Counted from the stretch's first letter, positions 11,369-22,657 are shown. The stretch is 38,986 bases of DNA from Pelargonium cotyledonis (GCA_036897625.1 JAYMTA010000126.1:1-38986); one strand, 5' to 3'. The notes: generated by a model not told the origin, from the letters alone. Numbers and translations: made by a program.

Positions 11369-11431
11369 TGTTAATCTCATCAAATTATTTCTAGGATATA
11401 TATATTTAATAACAAATTAAATCAAATCATA

Positions 11432-12429
11432 ATTAATATGGTAATAACTATAATTGTTATCACCATATTAAGGATTTAATATAATTGTTAATGAAAATAA
11501 AATTTTAACCCTTTTATTTTGATTGGATAGAGTTTAATTGGTAATAATTAATATGGTAATAACTATAAAGTCAAACCCTAATATACAATTAGGTGAGCGA
11601 CTATGCAAACCCTAAAATATTATATCTATATAAATAGAGGTTTACATGTTCCACGAAATTCAAAATTTATTGTTAATATTCATCTATGTATTTGTATTTT
11701 TAATTTGATTTTTCAAAATTTTCTTATTGTTAATATTCATGTATGTATTAATTCGTCAAAACGTCCTATATTTATTGCATCTTTGAACTCATCAACATTC
11801 TCTTGTACGTTCTAGAACAAGGTGCATGTTTTCTTCTACTTTTCAATTCACATGTCCTTCTGAACCAAACATTAGAGAGTCACTGAAAAAAAAGGTTCTC
11901 AATAATTTTACTTTACAATATAATCTAGATGATTAGTAACTCTGTATGTGAAAAAAAGTTGAGTGATTTTTTTTTTTTTTTTGGGTTTGCAACCATGTTA
12001 TTGAAGAAGGTTTTGGGTTTGGTATGTAGCATTTTCTAAATTAGGTCTGAAAGTTTTTAGTGTTTTTATTTTGATTCTGAAATCAAGTTTATGGTTTTTT
12101 TCATTGTTGATTTGGAGTTGTTCAGTATTATTTTATTTTGGTTGCTCTGATCTTATAATTTCGAACAAAGTTGAAATTTTCGAATTTGTTTTCCACTTAT
12201 AATATTGAGTTTTTCATATTTACATATGATACCCATTTCAATGATTTCTCAAATTATATGCAAAAATGTCTATGGGTTTGTTAATTATCAGAAATCACTA
12301 AAAGTTTGTCCAAATATCATGTCTTGGATTGGGAAAAATACTAATACCATTGCTAACATTGAGGTTTTTCTCTCATGGCAGTGTTGAGCAAGTGATCCAT
12401 ACACTCTAAAAGTGTTGCGGTGTCCGTGT
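11432..12429. other. spacer between the two small-gene copies
   Basis: AT-rich DNA with a short direct repeat AATTAATATGGTAATAACTA at about 11431-11450 and 11546-11565, plus an imperfect inverted version at about 11451-11471. No gene supported; an open frame at 11603-11815 lacks any family signal. Confidence 0.5.
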
Positions 12430-12493
12430 TATATATTGTTGGAAAAACAAACAATAATAATAATGAAGTAATATAGTTTGCAGTAAATTAATC

Positions 12494-12499
12494 TTTATT
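12494..12499 (-). terminator. poly(A) signal AATAAA of small gene copy B
   Basis: GAAATAAAG on the - strand about 90 bases after the stop codon at 12585, matching the position in copy A. Confidence 0.5.
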
Positions 12500-12584
12500 T
12501 CATATTTCGAAACTTGAAAATAACGACATAATTGATATATATGTTATACGTTACTTTCATAAGAATATATAATAGTTAAAATGA

Positions 12585-12857
12585 TCATTGACCTAGACGA
12601 TTTATAAGATCTTGGGTTTGAGGATCCTTTCTTATGTAGGCGACATTGTAATTAACGGGTCCATGGAGATAAAGAACGTCATGCTCCTTTTCTTTTGGAG
12701 GAAGAAACTCATGCATTATTGTAGGCTTGATATCACTGTTACTATCAACATAGATGCTCTTCCCATAATTCAACATTTCTTGACCTTTCTCTTTCTCTTT
12801 TCCCATAAACATCTTTCCCACATGAAGTTTTGCTTTTCCTTTCCCTTTCCTATCCAT
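12585..12857 (-). CDS. unrecognised small protein, tandem copy B (90 aa)
   Basis: Single-exon ORF, ATG at 12857, TGA at 12585. It is a paralogue of the 87-aa protein at 11022-11285. The two share MDRKGKGKAKL at the N terminus and a C-terminal block (SDIKPT-MHEFLP-KEKE, then HGPVNYNVAY-RK-PQTQDLINRLG). Between these, copy B has a Lys/Glu/Met-rich stretch (GKMFMGKEKEKGQEMLNYGK) where copy A has a Ser/Ile-rich one, and the ends differ by one residue (LGQ versus LGDQ). In the C-terminal block I see both synonymous changes and conservative replacements (V/I, N/D). Function unknown. Confidence 0.65.
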   Translation of the reverse strand: MDRKGKGKAKLHVGKMFMGKEKEKGQEMLNYGKSIYVDSNSDIKPTIMHEFLPPKEKEHDVLYLHGPVNYNVAYIRKDPQTQDLINRLGQ

Positions 12858-12931
12858 ATTTGTGAACTAAAAGGCTATTTTTCTTAATTTCTTGTTTCTC
12901 TTTGGTGTGATCATTTCAATTTTCAAGTGAC

Positions 12932-12941
12932 CTATTTATAG
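12932..12941 (-). promoter_or_regulatory. TATA box of small gene copy B
   Basis: CTATAAATAG on the - strand, 75 bases before the ATG at 12857; same sequence and spacing as copy A. Confidence 0.6.
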
Positions 12942-12995
12942 TGTTAATCTCATCAAATCATTTCTAGGATATATATTTAATAACAAATCAAATCA

Positions 12996-13820
12996 TATAT
13001 ATGTGTGCGAGAGTGCTAATCATTAAATTCTTTCTAGTATAATTTTAAAAATCAAATTAAATATGGGTGCATGTGAAGAATTAATAGTAACCATGAGCTA
13101 TGTGTAATAAGTTAGTGAGAAATAGCCATGTCAAACTCTAGCTACTAGCTCTTGAAATATTTATGTTTTTCTTATTTGAAATGCTTGTGGAAATGAATAT
13201 TATAATATACAATTTAACAAACACATGTAATAATTCTTTCTTTGTTATCTAATAACGGTTTATTCTTATTTTTTTGCTAAAGTTCATTTCTTTTTATTCA
13301 TGGACATTGTTAACACACAGTAGTATGTATAAGTTTGGACATTGTTATCTGCTATAATATAATAGTTGGCACGTCAATAATGTGTCAACTAATAAAATAT
13401 AACACGTCTAATATTGTATTACTGACTTGAATGAATTACAATGTGACACATGCACAAAAAATATCATAAGAGTTAAGCGTATAAGAACATGGAATAGAGG
13501 AGCTTGGTCAAGCTGAGGGCAAAAGAGAAGCCTTCTTCCCAAAGAGCAGCATGTACATGACAAAATCAAAGAGCTGAGGGCAAAGGAGAAGCTTTCTTCC
13601 AAAAATCCATAGAGACAACATCATAGACTAGATACTTTTATTCAAAATCAAATTTGTATATATTCAGTATATATTCTATTGGATCACAAAAAGAGCAAGT
13701 TTCATAGAGCTGAGAAAGCCCTGCCAAAGAAGCTGAGAGCCTAAAACTCAATAATCACTGTGATCCTACATATATGTATTGCTAAAAAAATCTGAACCCA
13801 AAAAATGATTTTGTGTGGAT
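12996..13820. other. intergenic DNA and DRP1 3' UTR
   Basis: The right part (about 13630-13820) is the probable 3' UTR of DRP1; AATAAA on the - strand (TTTATT at about 13637-13642) is a candidate poly(A) signal. A 30-bp imperfect direct repeat (AGCTGAGGGCAAA-GAGAAGC) occurs near 13512 and 13573. The rest is AT-rich with no gene. Confidence 0.5.
13510..13605. repeat. 30-bp direct repeat, ~60-bp period
   Basis: AGCTGAGGGCAAAAGAGAAG with CCTTCTTCC and AGCTGAGGGCAAAGGAGAAG with CTTTCTTCC; near-identical 30-mers. Short related GCTGAGA phrases follow at about 13710-13740. Origin unknown. Confidence 0.6.
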
Positions 13821-16800
13821 CTATTTAGACCAGGTAACTGCATCAATCTCTGCTTGGGCGCTTCTGTATAGCTCCAACCTTTTTGCGAGGTTGCTGCGGC
13901 GCTGCATAACTGCAGGATCTTCATCCAGTAATTTTGACAAGTGGTGTGTCTGCAAAATTATGGAACAAGTAAATCAGCAAACACCCAAATCATGGTATCA
14001 TTGAAATGTTCCTCACCTCTTTTCTACCGAGCTCTGTGAAAAAATAATCCAGTAGGCTGCGCTTGGCCTCACGTACTTGACAGTAAACTATTGACTTCGG
14101 AATGGAGTTCCTCAGGTTTGCGCAGACCATGTTGACATAGGACAGAACCGTACTTCCTTTCGTGTTTTTTTTTATACACAATATTAGAGAATAAGATAGA
14201 AATCTTTGATTAACAACAAGAGCACATAAACTGCATATTTTCAACCTTTAAACAATAATCTAAATACTACAGAAACGATTCTGAAACAAAACGAATCACA
14301 TATACACAGCAGGATCATAGATATTCTCCCTATGAACTTACCAATTCGGCGGAGGTATGCATCGTTATATCTGTCAAAAATTGAATGTGTTGGGTTTCCG
14401 CCCTTCTCAATGTCTTGAGGAAGCTTTCGGAAAAACTCAACAGTCAAGTAGCCACACTCCATGTCAACTAGCTGAAGAGTTGCTCTCCTACTTTCTTCTT
14501 TCATTCTCTCCAATGACTCACAAGCTGCATTGGTCACTTCAACTCTCAGAGTAGGATACTGCTTTAGTTCCTAGAACAGTAGAAACATCCATTCAGATAC
14601 TATAAATATTATATATTTTTCTCATAATTTGAATGAGTAAACAACGTAGAATTATTTTTTTTGGAATGGAATTGGGAATAACATGCTGAGCTGATTATTT
14701 GAAATTTTTTTGGACATTTCGTGGGCACTGCTGTTGGGACATGCCAGTGGCAGCGGCGGCTGGCAACGGATGGAGCTCAAAGCTCTGATACTATAGAAAC
14801 AAAAAGGAGGAAAATGTAATTTTCTTAAATTTGATCATAGGAGAGAAATCTTTATGTAGGGTGACAGATAAAGGTTGACTAACACATGAAAGAAAATAAG
14901 CTTAGGTTAAGGATTCATATGCGGAGGTAAATTAAGAATTTCTAATTTAAGGACATAAACTACAAGAACTTTAATATCTCGACAAATGATAAATCCAGGA
15001 GCACCACTAATACTCTATACCAGCTAGTATAGCCTTTGATATCATCTTTACTTCTAAGGTTATTTTACCTTCCACCAGAACATATGGACGAAGGTCACAG
15101 TATAGACTGTAAAGCCTAAATATATTTTTGGTGGAGTATTAATGTGTATTTATTAGATTCACTTAAAATGATAAAAGGAGATAGTAAAAAATCTATCATG
15201 TATATAGGGACTTGCCATAGTCTCACTAATGGACTTGTGAACCAGGTCCTTCAGTATGGCATGAACCTGAAATGTGAAAAGTACAGTGTCACTTAAAAAT
15301 AATATACAACATTGGTAATCATAAACATCAGCAGTAATAAACAGCATATGTGCACTAAGGAAGGTGAAATGTAACAAAGAGCTACATTCATGCTGCTACT
15401 AACTAAAAAGTATCTTCTTTTTAGTAGTTCTGATTATGACAAAAAGGTTTAGTTTTAGCAGTCTTTCTGTATTTCACTTATGATGTGGCATAAAAATCAA
15501 AATCATGTGACCTCTGTACAAAACAATAAATCAAGCTACAGCAGTAAGAAGCAGAGGAGAAGAAAACTCCCTGGATTGAACTAACATCATCATATATAGT
15601 TCAATCAGTGTATTTGAAAGATGAACATTTTGTCATTTTAAAGGAAATATCATCAGTTGCACTGTCCTATGGATTTAACATTGCTCGGCCTTAGAAAGAT
15701 TGACATCATGATTAAATTTGAAGTTGAAAGGTGAAAACATACAGCATCAACAGCTGTCTCAGCAGGACCTTTTATAGATACGATGGAGGATTCAATAAGG
15801 CGGCGATACCCTTGCTCAGGAGCTATTAAATGAGGTTGATAACCATCTGCTTCAGTGATAAGCTTTCGTATATTGTCCAATGAAAGATGTTTATCAAGCT
15901 GCAACCTCTTTATAGCAGCTGGAAACTGATTATCAAACACTTGATAGATTTTTTCACCTCCAGAGCGCCTGCATGTACAGTTATCATCAAATCCAAGTTC
16001 AACTTGAATATAAATACATAACCAAAAACACATACGAGCCATCAAGATGTTCTTTGAATATTTGATCAAAACTGCGACAAATTTCCATGGTCATGTACAG
16101 CTTTCCCTGCATTTGAAAAATGGAAAAGGAGATGCTTCACAATGCAAGCAGTAACCTGTGGAAATTCCATAAATCCAACCTACATGGATAACCACCAATG
16201 CAGAAAACCTAACGAGCATTGTCAAATAAGTGGGCCAACCACAAAAAAAAAAAAAATAGAGACTTGATTCATGTACTCTGCAGGACCAAACAGAACAATA
16301 AAGAAAATGCAGCGCTTACTCCAGCATCAGTAGCAACAGGCTTCCCGAGGCGACTCAATTCTGACTCCAGTTCAATAATAGTTTTACTAATAAGGGACTG
16401 AAGGCCTGGGATCCGAGATTTGATGACAGATTCCAAATGCTGAAAATTTTAGCCATATTCAGTGCCCAAAATATACATACCAATTACACAGAACATGATT
16501 ATCTGGCTGACAGTGTATAACTGCCTACGGGAATTTGAAAAATAAAAATGAAAGCTATTCACTTCCTCTTTTCAAATGAAATAACCATAAGATCAACATA
16601 TTTTATATTGTACAAAATTCAGGAACATATCTATGAACAAGCTGCATCAGGTAATACGGCAAACCTTAGAAAGCATTTTTGCCAAATACTCTGAACCCAT
16701 CCTTTTCTCAAGATGCCTGTACTCTGGGCTGCTGGAAAAGTATTCTCGCTCTTTTCTCCGAGCAGCAACCATGTCAACACTTCTATTAATATCAGCTTGA

Positions 16801-19800
16801 GAACGATTTACGACACCAACCCAAGGGTACTGTAGCTTATATGACCGCCCTTCAAGGATCTATAAAATAAATGGAGAACTGGGAACAAGTCACATTTGAC
16901 GAAACTTGAGTTTTTTTCTTTTAATGAGTAATAACAGTAAGGAAACCCGGACTTAGATTGACAAAACGAAACTTCCAGCAGCAATTATCTGAAAGCCATG
17001 TCGATAAAGAAACTGCATAAATGCATATTAAATGAAACAATAAAAACCTTTGGACGGAAACTAACTTTGGAATATTCTAGGAAACTGCTGTCCCAATATA
17101 TGTTTAATCCAACTTTCACACTCTCATCTCATGACATGTCAAAAAGAATCTGAAACATCTTGGTAATGGTTCAACTTCACTATATCATGTAAACACACTT
17201 TCCAGATCTCCTTGACATAAAAGTACACAAATTCCATTTCTACATTTACAAACTATATCTGAAAGTCTCTATGCGTAACCTGAACCTTTACTTAGTCAAA
17301 CATATTGGGAATCAGTAGCTTCACTTCTACAGACATAGATGAACTCCCTAAAGTGATTACCAACAATTTACTCCAAATTCCAAAAGCATAAGATGATTTG
17401 GTAGCATCACTCATTTATTACTAATTTACTACATTCCTAACACTCCTCGCATGGTTTATGATAGAACATAGATGCCCCATATAGGGTCAAACACAAATTA
17501 CCTGCTCTAAATACCACTTTAACAACCAATGGCTCTCGAACCTTAAGTTGATCAGGTGCAGCATAGTTTATATTATGTTGGATATGTTGATTTTCCATGA
17601 CAAATCATGGGATTTAATTGTGTAGTAAATCGTGGGATTTGATTGAGCAAATTATGAGATTGAGGAGTGATTGTAAATATAGGTTTATTGTACTACACAC
17701 ATCAAGTTAGTGAAGACATATTTAGCCATTTAGGCATTTCTTGTATTCCCTCTCTTCACTCAGTTTCTCTCTCTCTCTACCATATCATCTGTCCTATACC
17801 TATTATATCCCTAACATGATGAAGAGTTCCTTATCTCTACTGCTGCATATCAAGCTTGGTAAATATAAAAGACAAATTTGCTCTAAAAAACAATTTAAAG
17901 TTTTGAATTTAATTTAATTCTCTCTAGAACCATCTAAAAGCATAAGCTTACATCAACTGCATCAGTACCCTTGTCCATAAGATCAATCTTTGTCAAAACT
18001 CCAAATGTTCTCTCCCCTGAAAACAAATGTAAAATATTGTGAGCGACATCTACTTCTGATTCAATTATCTGCTGGAGGATAAAAATACAAAATGTGAAAG
18101 TTTGATATACGAAAATTTTCAGTTCTAAAGTATCTGACAATTCTAATAATAGACATTACTTCAAAACATCACACAACAGTATCATGCTGTCCGAGCTGGA
18201 TGCAAATGAATCTCTCTTTGACATTCCATCAATTAGCTAAAATCCTAGTCATAAATTATTAACAATATCAATAATCTGAAGCACTAGAAGTTAAGTAGCA
18301 CATTGATTTGTAACTTCTTTGTAAGGCTTTTAACAAAATTATCCCGAAAAGTCCCATATTATACGTTCAGATAAACTGAAAGGTAATACATCAAATTCAG
18401 CAGAAAGTATTTTCGAACCAAACTTGTGCAAGAAAATAATACATCTTCTAGTACATCTTTTATACAGAGGACAGTCATCAAAAGCCATAGTGTTTCCAAC
18501 TCTCTCACTCACAGCAAGACATCAAGTTCTTTCAGCATGATAAAAAAGTATTGCTTTCTGAAACATGTCTTCTATATATGGCTCTATCCAACCCAGAAGA
18601 ATTTCATATAACTATACCTTTAGGGTCTACTTCACGAGAGATCTTAATTGCGTCAGATGTAGCAAGATCTTGGTTGGCTGGAGATATTGCCAAAATGATG
18701 CAGTTAGGCTGCATTATAGTAAACAATTCTTGTCATTAAAGAATTCTCTTTTGCACAACAAATGATAAAAAAACTAATTAGATAAGTTATATCATGACAT
18801 AAATCAAGCTTTGGCTGCACAGAATCCATGAGATCAAATTGATCTTTCGCAAAAATATAATAACTTTATGAAGCTAGAACCCCTCAAGGCCTCAAGTATA
18901 AATAAAAAAATCCAAGCAATTACCTTATCAATATAGGACCGAACCATATTCTCAATGTCTTGCACAATGCTTTCAGATTGACCCTCTACAATAGCCCATC
19001 TAGGTGCATTAATTGGATGGGGGAAAATGAAAATAACCATAAATTATATGCACAAGTAGGAGAAACATAACTTACCAACAGCTACTTTTGTAAGCCCAGG
19101 AAGATCGATCAGTGTCAAGTTCACCACTGTCAAAGTCAAACATATGAATATAGATAACTTTTACTAAAATAAAATAAAGATGAATCAATTACCAGTGATA
19201 AGAGACGCCTAACCTAGGTAAACAGTATGATGAGCATTCAATGGAAATTCATAAGTAGAAACCATGACCACTATATTGGAGGCAATGGAAATTAGCTCAT
19301 AAACAGTCATCATCAATAGCAATTTCTTTTGGAAATAGATAAAGCGCGTGAAACTATGCCTAGAATTGATGTTCAAACTTCATTCACACCTTGTTTGAAC
19401 CGAGAAGTAACAAGTGATAGCACATTCACCGAAAACTTTTACTTATCATTTATCAAAACAATATATTCAACTAAGCAAAATCATATTGTACATTCATTCA
19501 AAATCATTCTACCATCCTAATGCTTAAATAACACAATATATGTCATGGAGGAGGAGTCCAATAACATGAGAAACATCTCTATCTCACCATTAGGGGAGTA
19601 GATACTGAGATGAATTGGGACACTAGAAATCTGTTTGCTGCGGCCTGTTTCTCGATCAGTCTCATCACTGATCTCTTGCCTCACAGCAGCTACATGAAAG
19701 AAATAAAGGATTAGCGTCTAAGTTGAACAAGCAGAAAAGACATGTAAACAATAAATACTTAATAATAAAATAAATTTTGATTAGTAATTGTTGAAGTATG

Positions 19801-21715
19801 TCCCGCCTGCACGTGATCATGTGAGGGAGAGTGTTGAAAGGTACCACATTATAAGTGAAATGAGTTTGAGACCACTTTGGACTCTCCACCTTAGAACTTT
19901 AGGCTTTTGGGTTGGAGTAATGTAACGTGGAATCAAAACTGGTTTGGCTAGGGCCTGTGGCCCGTTTCTGTTGCTTCCTGCCTGCACGTTAGCACGTGAG
20001 GGGAGTATTTAAGTATGTTTAGTCTGCACATAAGCATGAGAGAGGGAATGTTGACATACTATTTGGACCCTCCTATTGGCTTAGACTTTAAGGTTGGAGC
20101 ACTTTAACAATAAGCATTAGATGTGATAAAAACATTAAAACAAACTCACCCTTTGCCAGAGCACAGAAATCATTAGATAAGCACCAAAGAATTAACTATC
20201 TAAAACTTCAAATACTAATAATGACTAAGAAATATACAAAAGTCTGTGAATCTCTTCCTTGGAAGGTGCATAAACTCTGCATACTCTCGCGATCCTTCTT
20301 CAATCCTGTGAAGCTGCAAAACAAGAGGACGTCGAGTAACAATACCTGCACATCAATGTTACCATCACGCTAAATATTCAAGCAAAACATAAATTGGCAA
20401 ACACATTACAATTTGTGTGTATGTGGGTTACAAATAATAGAACTATGGCTTACCTGATCCACGAGGTAAAAAGTCTTTACCAACTACACTCTCCAGCACT
20501 GAAGACTTTCCCGAGCTCTACAAATCATTAGAGTTTTGGTGATTTAAGTAATTTTTTTAACTAACCCATCAGTAATTTCTATAAGGGGAATTGTGGGAAT
20601 GTGTATTTCATATAAGTGACATAAAATTTGTACAGCGTCTTTCAGTAAAGTATTATTGAGAAGCATAAGACCTACAATATATAAACACCATCAATCAAAA
20701 TTGTGCAAAGGTTAGAGAGTGAGATCAACAGAAAGTAACACCCTTTGGATTTTCCTGATCTTTAATACCCCATCCGTCCCAAGAGGCCAAGACGAGTGCC
20801 CAATTTCCCATTTTTCTGTAAAATTTAGAGATAAGTTATTCAGGATAGAATTTTCCCCTCTATACACCTATGCGCTAGTGTTGTAACAAACTCAATGTGT
20901 TCTAACTAATTTATCTTAGGGATACATTTTTGTATTTCATGCATAACTAACAAACCAAAAATAGAAATTGGGCACTGATAATTTTTTATAGAGAAGGTGG
21001 ATACTCATTTTATGACGCAAGGGGTATAAAATCAAAAGAAAAACCTATGGGGCATTGAAGAATGCAACTACACCCATTGATGAACTAGTTCAAAATAAGT
21101 ATCCTTCATTATATTATATGTAAACACCAAACTAGTTTTACGACCTTAATGGTTATATATCATGAACTAAAATCAAATTGGCTCAAACTACACACTATTG
21201 GAATGGAATCGAGTCGAGAAATATGACATCAACCAATCCAGAAAACATTTTAATAGTTGACGCGTATATAATCAAGCATTGATCAGCCAAAACCAAAGAG
21301 AAAATAATATAGGAAATCAAGATTATAACGAACAATCGATACAAAAACCGAATCATAATTCAATGAGAAGAAAAGCATACAAAAAAACAAAAAGCAATTT
21401 GAACTCGATCCAATTAACGAAAAGAAATAAGAAAAAGGGTAACAAAAAATAAGGAATATAAAAACCTAACCTAAGGAGCAAAAATATCAAATCCATTGAA
21501 TCAAAACATAATAGAATGGGGAATCTAAATAATGGAATTGATGATTGGAAAATGAGAAAGGGAAGAGGAGGGTTGGAGATGAAGACCTGACCACCGACGA
21601 CGGCAATGGCGGGCAAGGAGTCCCAGAGTGTGGGCAAGGCGCTCTCGTCGCCGTGATCGCCGAGGGCCGTGCAGGCCCTCTGTAACTTGTTAATCAAGGA
21701 TATCAGGTTTTCCAT
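13821..21715 (-). CDS. DRP1: dynamin-related protein 1 (DRP1 subfamily, 1A/1B-like)
   Basis: Complete gene of 16 coding exons on the - strand: 21715-21587, 20517-20454, 20345-20238, 19689-19588, 19126-19076, 18985-18924, 18708-18618, 18016-17952, 16859-16665, 16439-16320, 16106-16036, 15968-15743, 15266-15216, 14570-14342, 14156-14017, 13949-13821. Every junction is in phase; total 610 aa, the length of Arabidopsis DRP1A/1B. Large GTPase of cytokinesis and clathrin-mediated endocytosis that assembles on membranes at the cell plate and plasma membrane. Motifs: P-loop GGQSSGKSS (41-49, split by intron 1), DLPG (142-145), TKID (211-214), middle domain with [18 protein letters not shown], and GTPase effector domain ([38 protein letters not shown]) ending in TWSK. 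No PH or Pro-rich domain, as expected for DRP1. MENLISL and LPAIAVVGG point to the 1A/1B rather than the 1C/1E branch. The intron after exon 13 has a GC donor. Residue DFS replaces the usual DFA at the exon 3/4 junction. Several introns hold retroelement remnants. Confidence 0.96.
14735..14800 (-). mobile_element. possible Copia-type primer-binding-site remnant in DRP1 intron
   Basis: On the - strand the segment reads ATAGTATCAGAGCTTTGAG, close to the TGGTATCAGAGC sequence that pairs with initiator tRNA-Met in many plant Copia/TRIM elements. It is followed by a locally GC-rich stretch (GCCAGCCGCCGCTGCCACTGG). No complete element or LTR pair is visible. Confidence 0.35.
17502..17816 (-). mobile_element. 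solo-LTR-like element with degraded primer binding site in DRP1 intron 8
   Basis: The segment 17576-17816 (241 bp) has LTR-type ends: TGTTGGATAT at the left and ATATCCCTAACA at the right, i.e. inverted TGTT(G/A)G with TG...CA termini, and a CT-rich tract inside. On the - strand it is followed, after a gap of about 57 bases, by TGGTATTTAGAGCAGG (17502-17517), a degraded match to the tRNA-Met binding site. No matching 5-bp target-site duplication is seen (TATTA versus TGATG), so the element is partial or rearranged. Confidence 0.5.
19785..20110. mobile_element. two diverged LTR-retrotransposon-like fragments in DRP1 intron 3
   Basis: Two related units (about 19790-19930 and 20005-20110) each read AGTATGT-(C/T)-CTGCAC, GTGAG/ATGAGAGAGGG, GTTGA, TTTGGACTCTCC or TTTGGACCCTCC, then TTAGACTTTA/CTTTAGGCTTTT and GGTTGGAG. 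This phrase order is common in plant retrotransposon-derived repeats. They are separated by GTAACGTGGAATC and a CCTGCACGTTAGCACGTGAGGGGAG segment. No coding region remains. Confidence 0.45.
20766..21026. mobile_element. Stowaway-like MITE in DRP1 intron 1
   Basis: Ends CCCCATCCGTCCCA and (reverse) CCCCTTGCGTCATAAAATGAGT, flanked by TA on both sides (20766-20767 and 21025-21026), as for Tc1/mariner-type MITEs. The inside contains ACAAACTCAATGTGTTCTAACTAATT and TATTTCATGCATAACTAAC, shared with the copy at 25485-25702. Confidence 0.7.
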
Positions 21716-22655
21716 GAGAGCGATGAATTAGCTGAATTGCTTGCATGCACTAGTAGCAGAACTGCTTCAATTTCTTGCTGGCATTGCGTACTTAGGATCT
21801 GCTATTTCCTTTATTTATTGTATGCTTTTTGAAAAATGAAAGAAGAAGCTGAACAGAAACAGAAAAAAGGAGAGAGAATGAGAATGGTGGAGGAGGAGAC
21901 AAAAATTGGAAGTTGAATATTTCAATGTTCGTTGCTCCTAACTAACCGTAGACGTTGGCTATTTTTTTTAAATATTTTTATCATCCATATGACTCTTGAC
22001 TCTTGCAAGAAAGTAGTCACTATGGCTTGGCACAATACACTAAATTATCAATTAAAATTAGTACATTAGAGATTAGGGTGACCGAAATCTCAGTTATGTT
22101 TTATTGGTTGAGACTGTCAGTCAAGAGACAAACGAGATGGATTCGAATGGAGCGTTTCGCGCCCACAAATTCATTGGAATATGTATAAGTGTTAATTGAT
22201 TATGTAACTTCACTTTATTGGTCAGGATTAATTTGGTTGAGACTCTCAGCCAATAAACAATGGCTGAGATTCAAATTCTCTTCTCTCAAAGAATAATAAC
22301 AAAACAAAATTTGTACGTTTGATGTTCGCATAACAAGGCACGGTGCAAAGTTCGCGTGGAGACGTACAGTGCAGTATTGCAATGTTCGTGCAACAAGAAA
22401 TGATGTGATGCTTGTGAAACAAAGTTCGATGTGATATTTGCGTAACAAGACATGATGCCATATTCGTGATGTAGAAAGTTTATTTATTACATGAAGTTTT
22501 AGCGTGTGTTGTAACTTTAGGAAATGCATGCTATGTACATGTAAAAGGTATACTGTGAGAATGCTTCATGGAGTGACATTTGTCTTATATTAGATAGCTT
22601 AATGCTTTGACAGGTTGGAGGAAGCTTTATATTTTGAAGACACTTGACACTATTA
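21716..22655. other. DRP1 upstream region and repeat-rich intergenic DNA
   Basis: The first ~200 bases are the DRP1 5' UTR/promoter, with a purine-rich AGAAAAAAGGAGAGAGAATGAG stretch. Next come two similar segments, about 22100-22160 and 22230-22290 (TTGGTTGAGACT-TCAG-CAA-A, then GATTC-AAT), the second with a box-B-like GAGATTCAAATTC. A degenerate minisatellite follows at 22324-22475. No gene seen. Confidence 0.5.
22324..22475. repeat. degenerate ~28-bp minisatellite
   Basis: About five to six diverged units built on GTTCG(C/T)G-AACAAG-CA-GATG-AATATT. Readable unit starts are near 22324, 22350, 22384, 22410, 22436 and 22463. CG-rich compared with its flanks; no function seen. Confidence 0.55.
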
Positions 22656-22657
22656 AC

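Larger units (their letters stand above)
10870..11431 (-). repeat. tandem duplication block, copy A
   Basis: About 560 bp, highly similar to 12430-12995. Similarity begins at ATATATTGTTG and continues through poly(A) signal, ORF, leader and TATA box to AGGATATATAT-TTAATAACAAAT. Differences are scattered substitutions and small indels. The spacing between copies is about 1.56 kb. Confidence 0.85.
12430..12995 (-). repeat. tandem duplication block, copy B
   Basis: Partner of 10870-11431 (see that entry). It has its own indels, for example an insertion after the AATATAGT stretch near 12475 and a different middle part of the coding region. Confidence 0.85.

Noticed and set aside
11603-11815. 70-aa + strand frame between the tandem copies
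   Set aside because: AT-rich, Asn/Ile/Phe-rich translation, no homology or duplicate.
20140-20165. Possible extra DRP1 micro-exon near CTTTGCCAGAGC
   Set aside because: Direct joining of 20238 to 19689 already closes the frame (FTDF-SAVRQEI) at the expected length of 610 aa.
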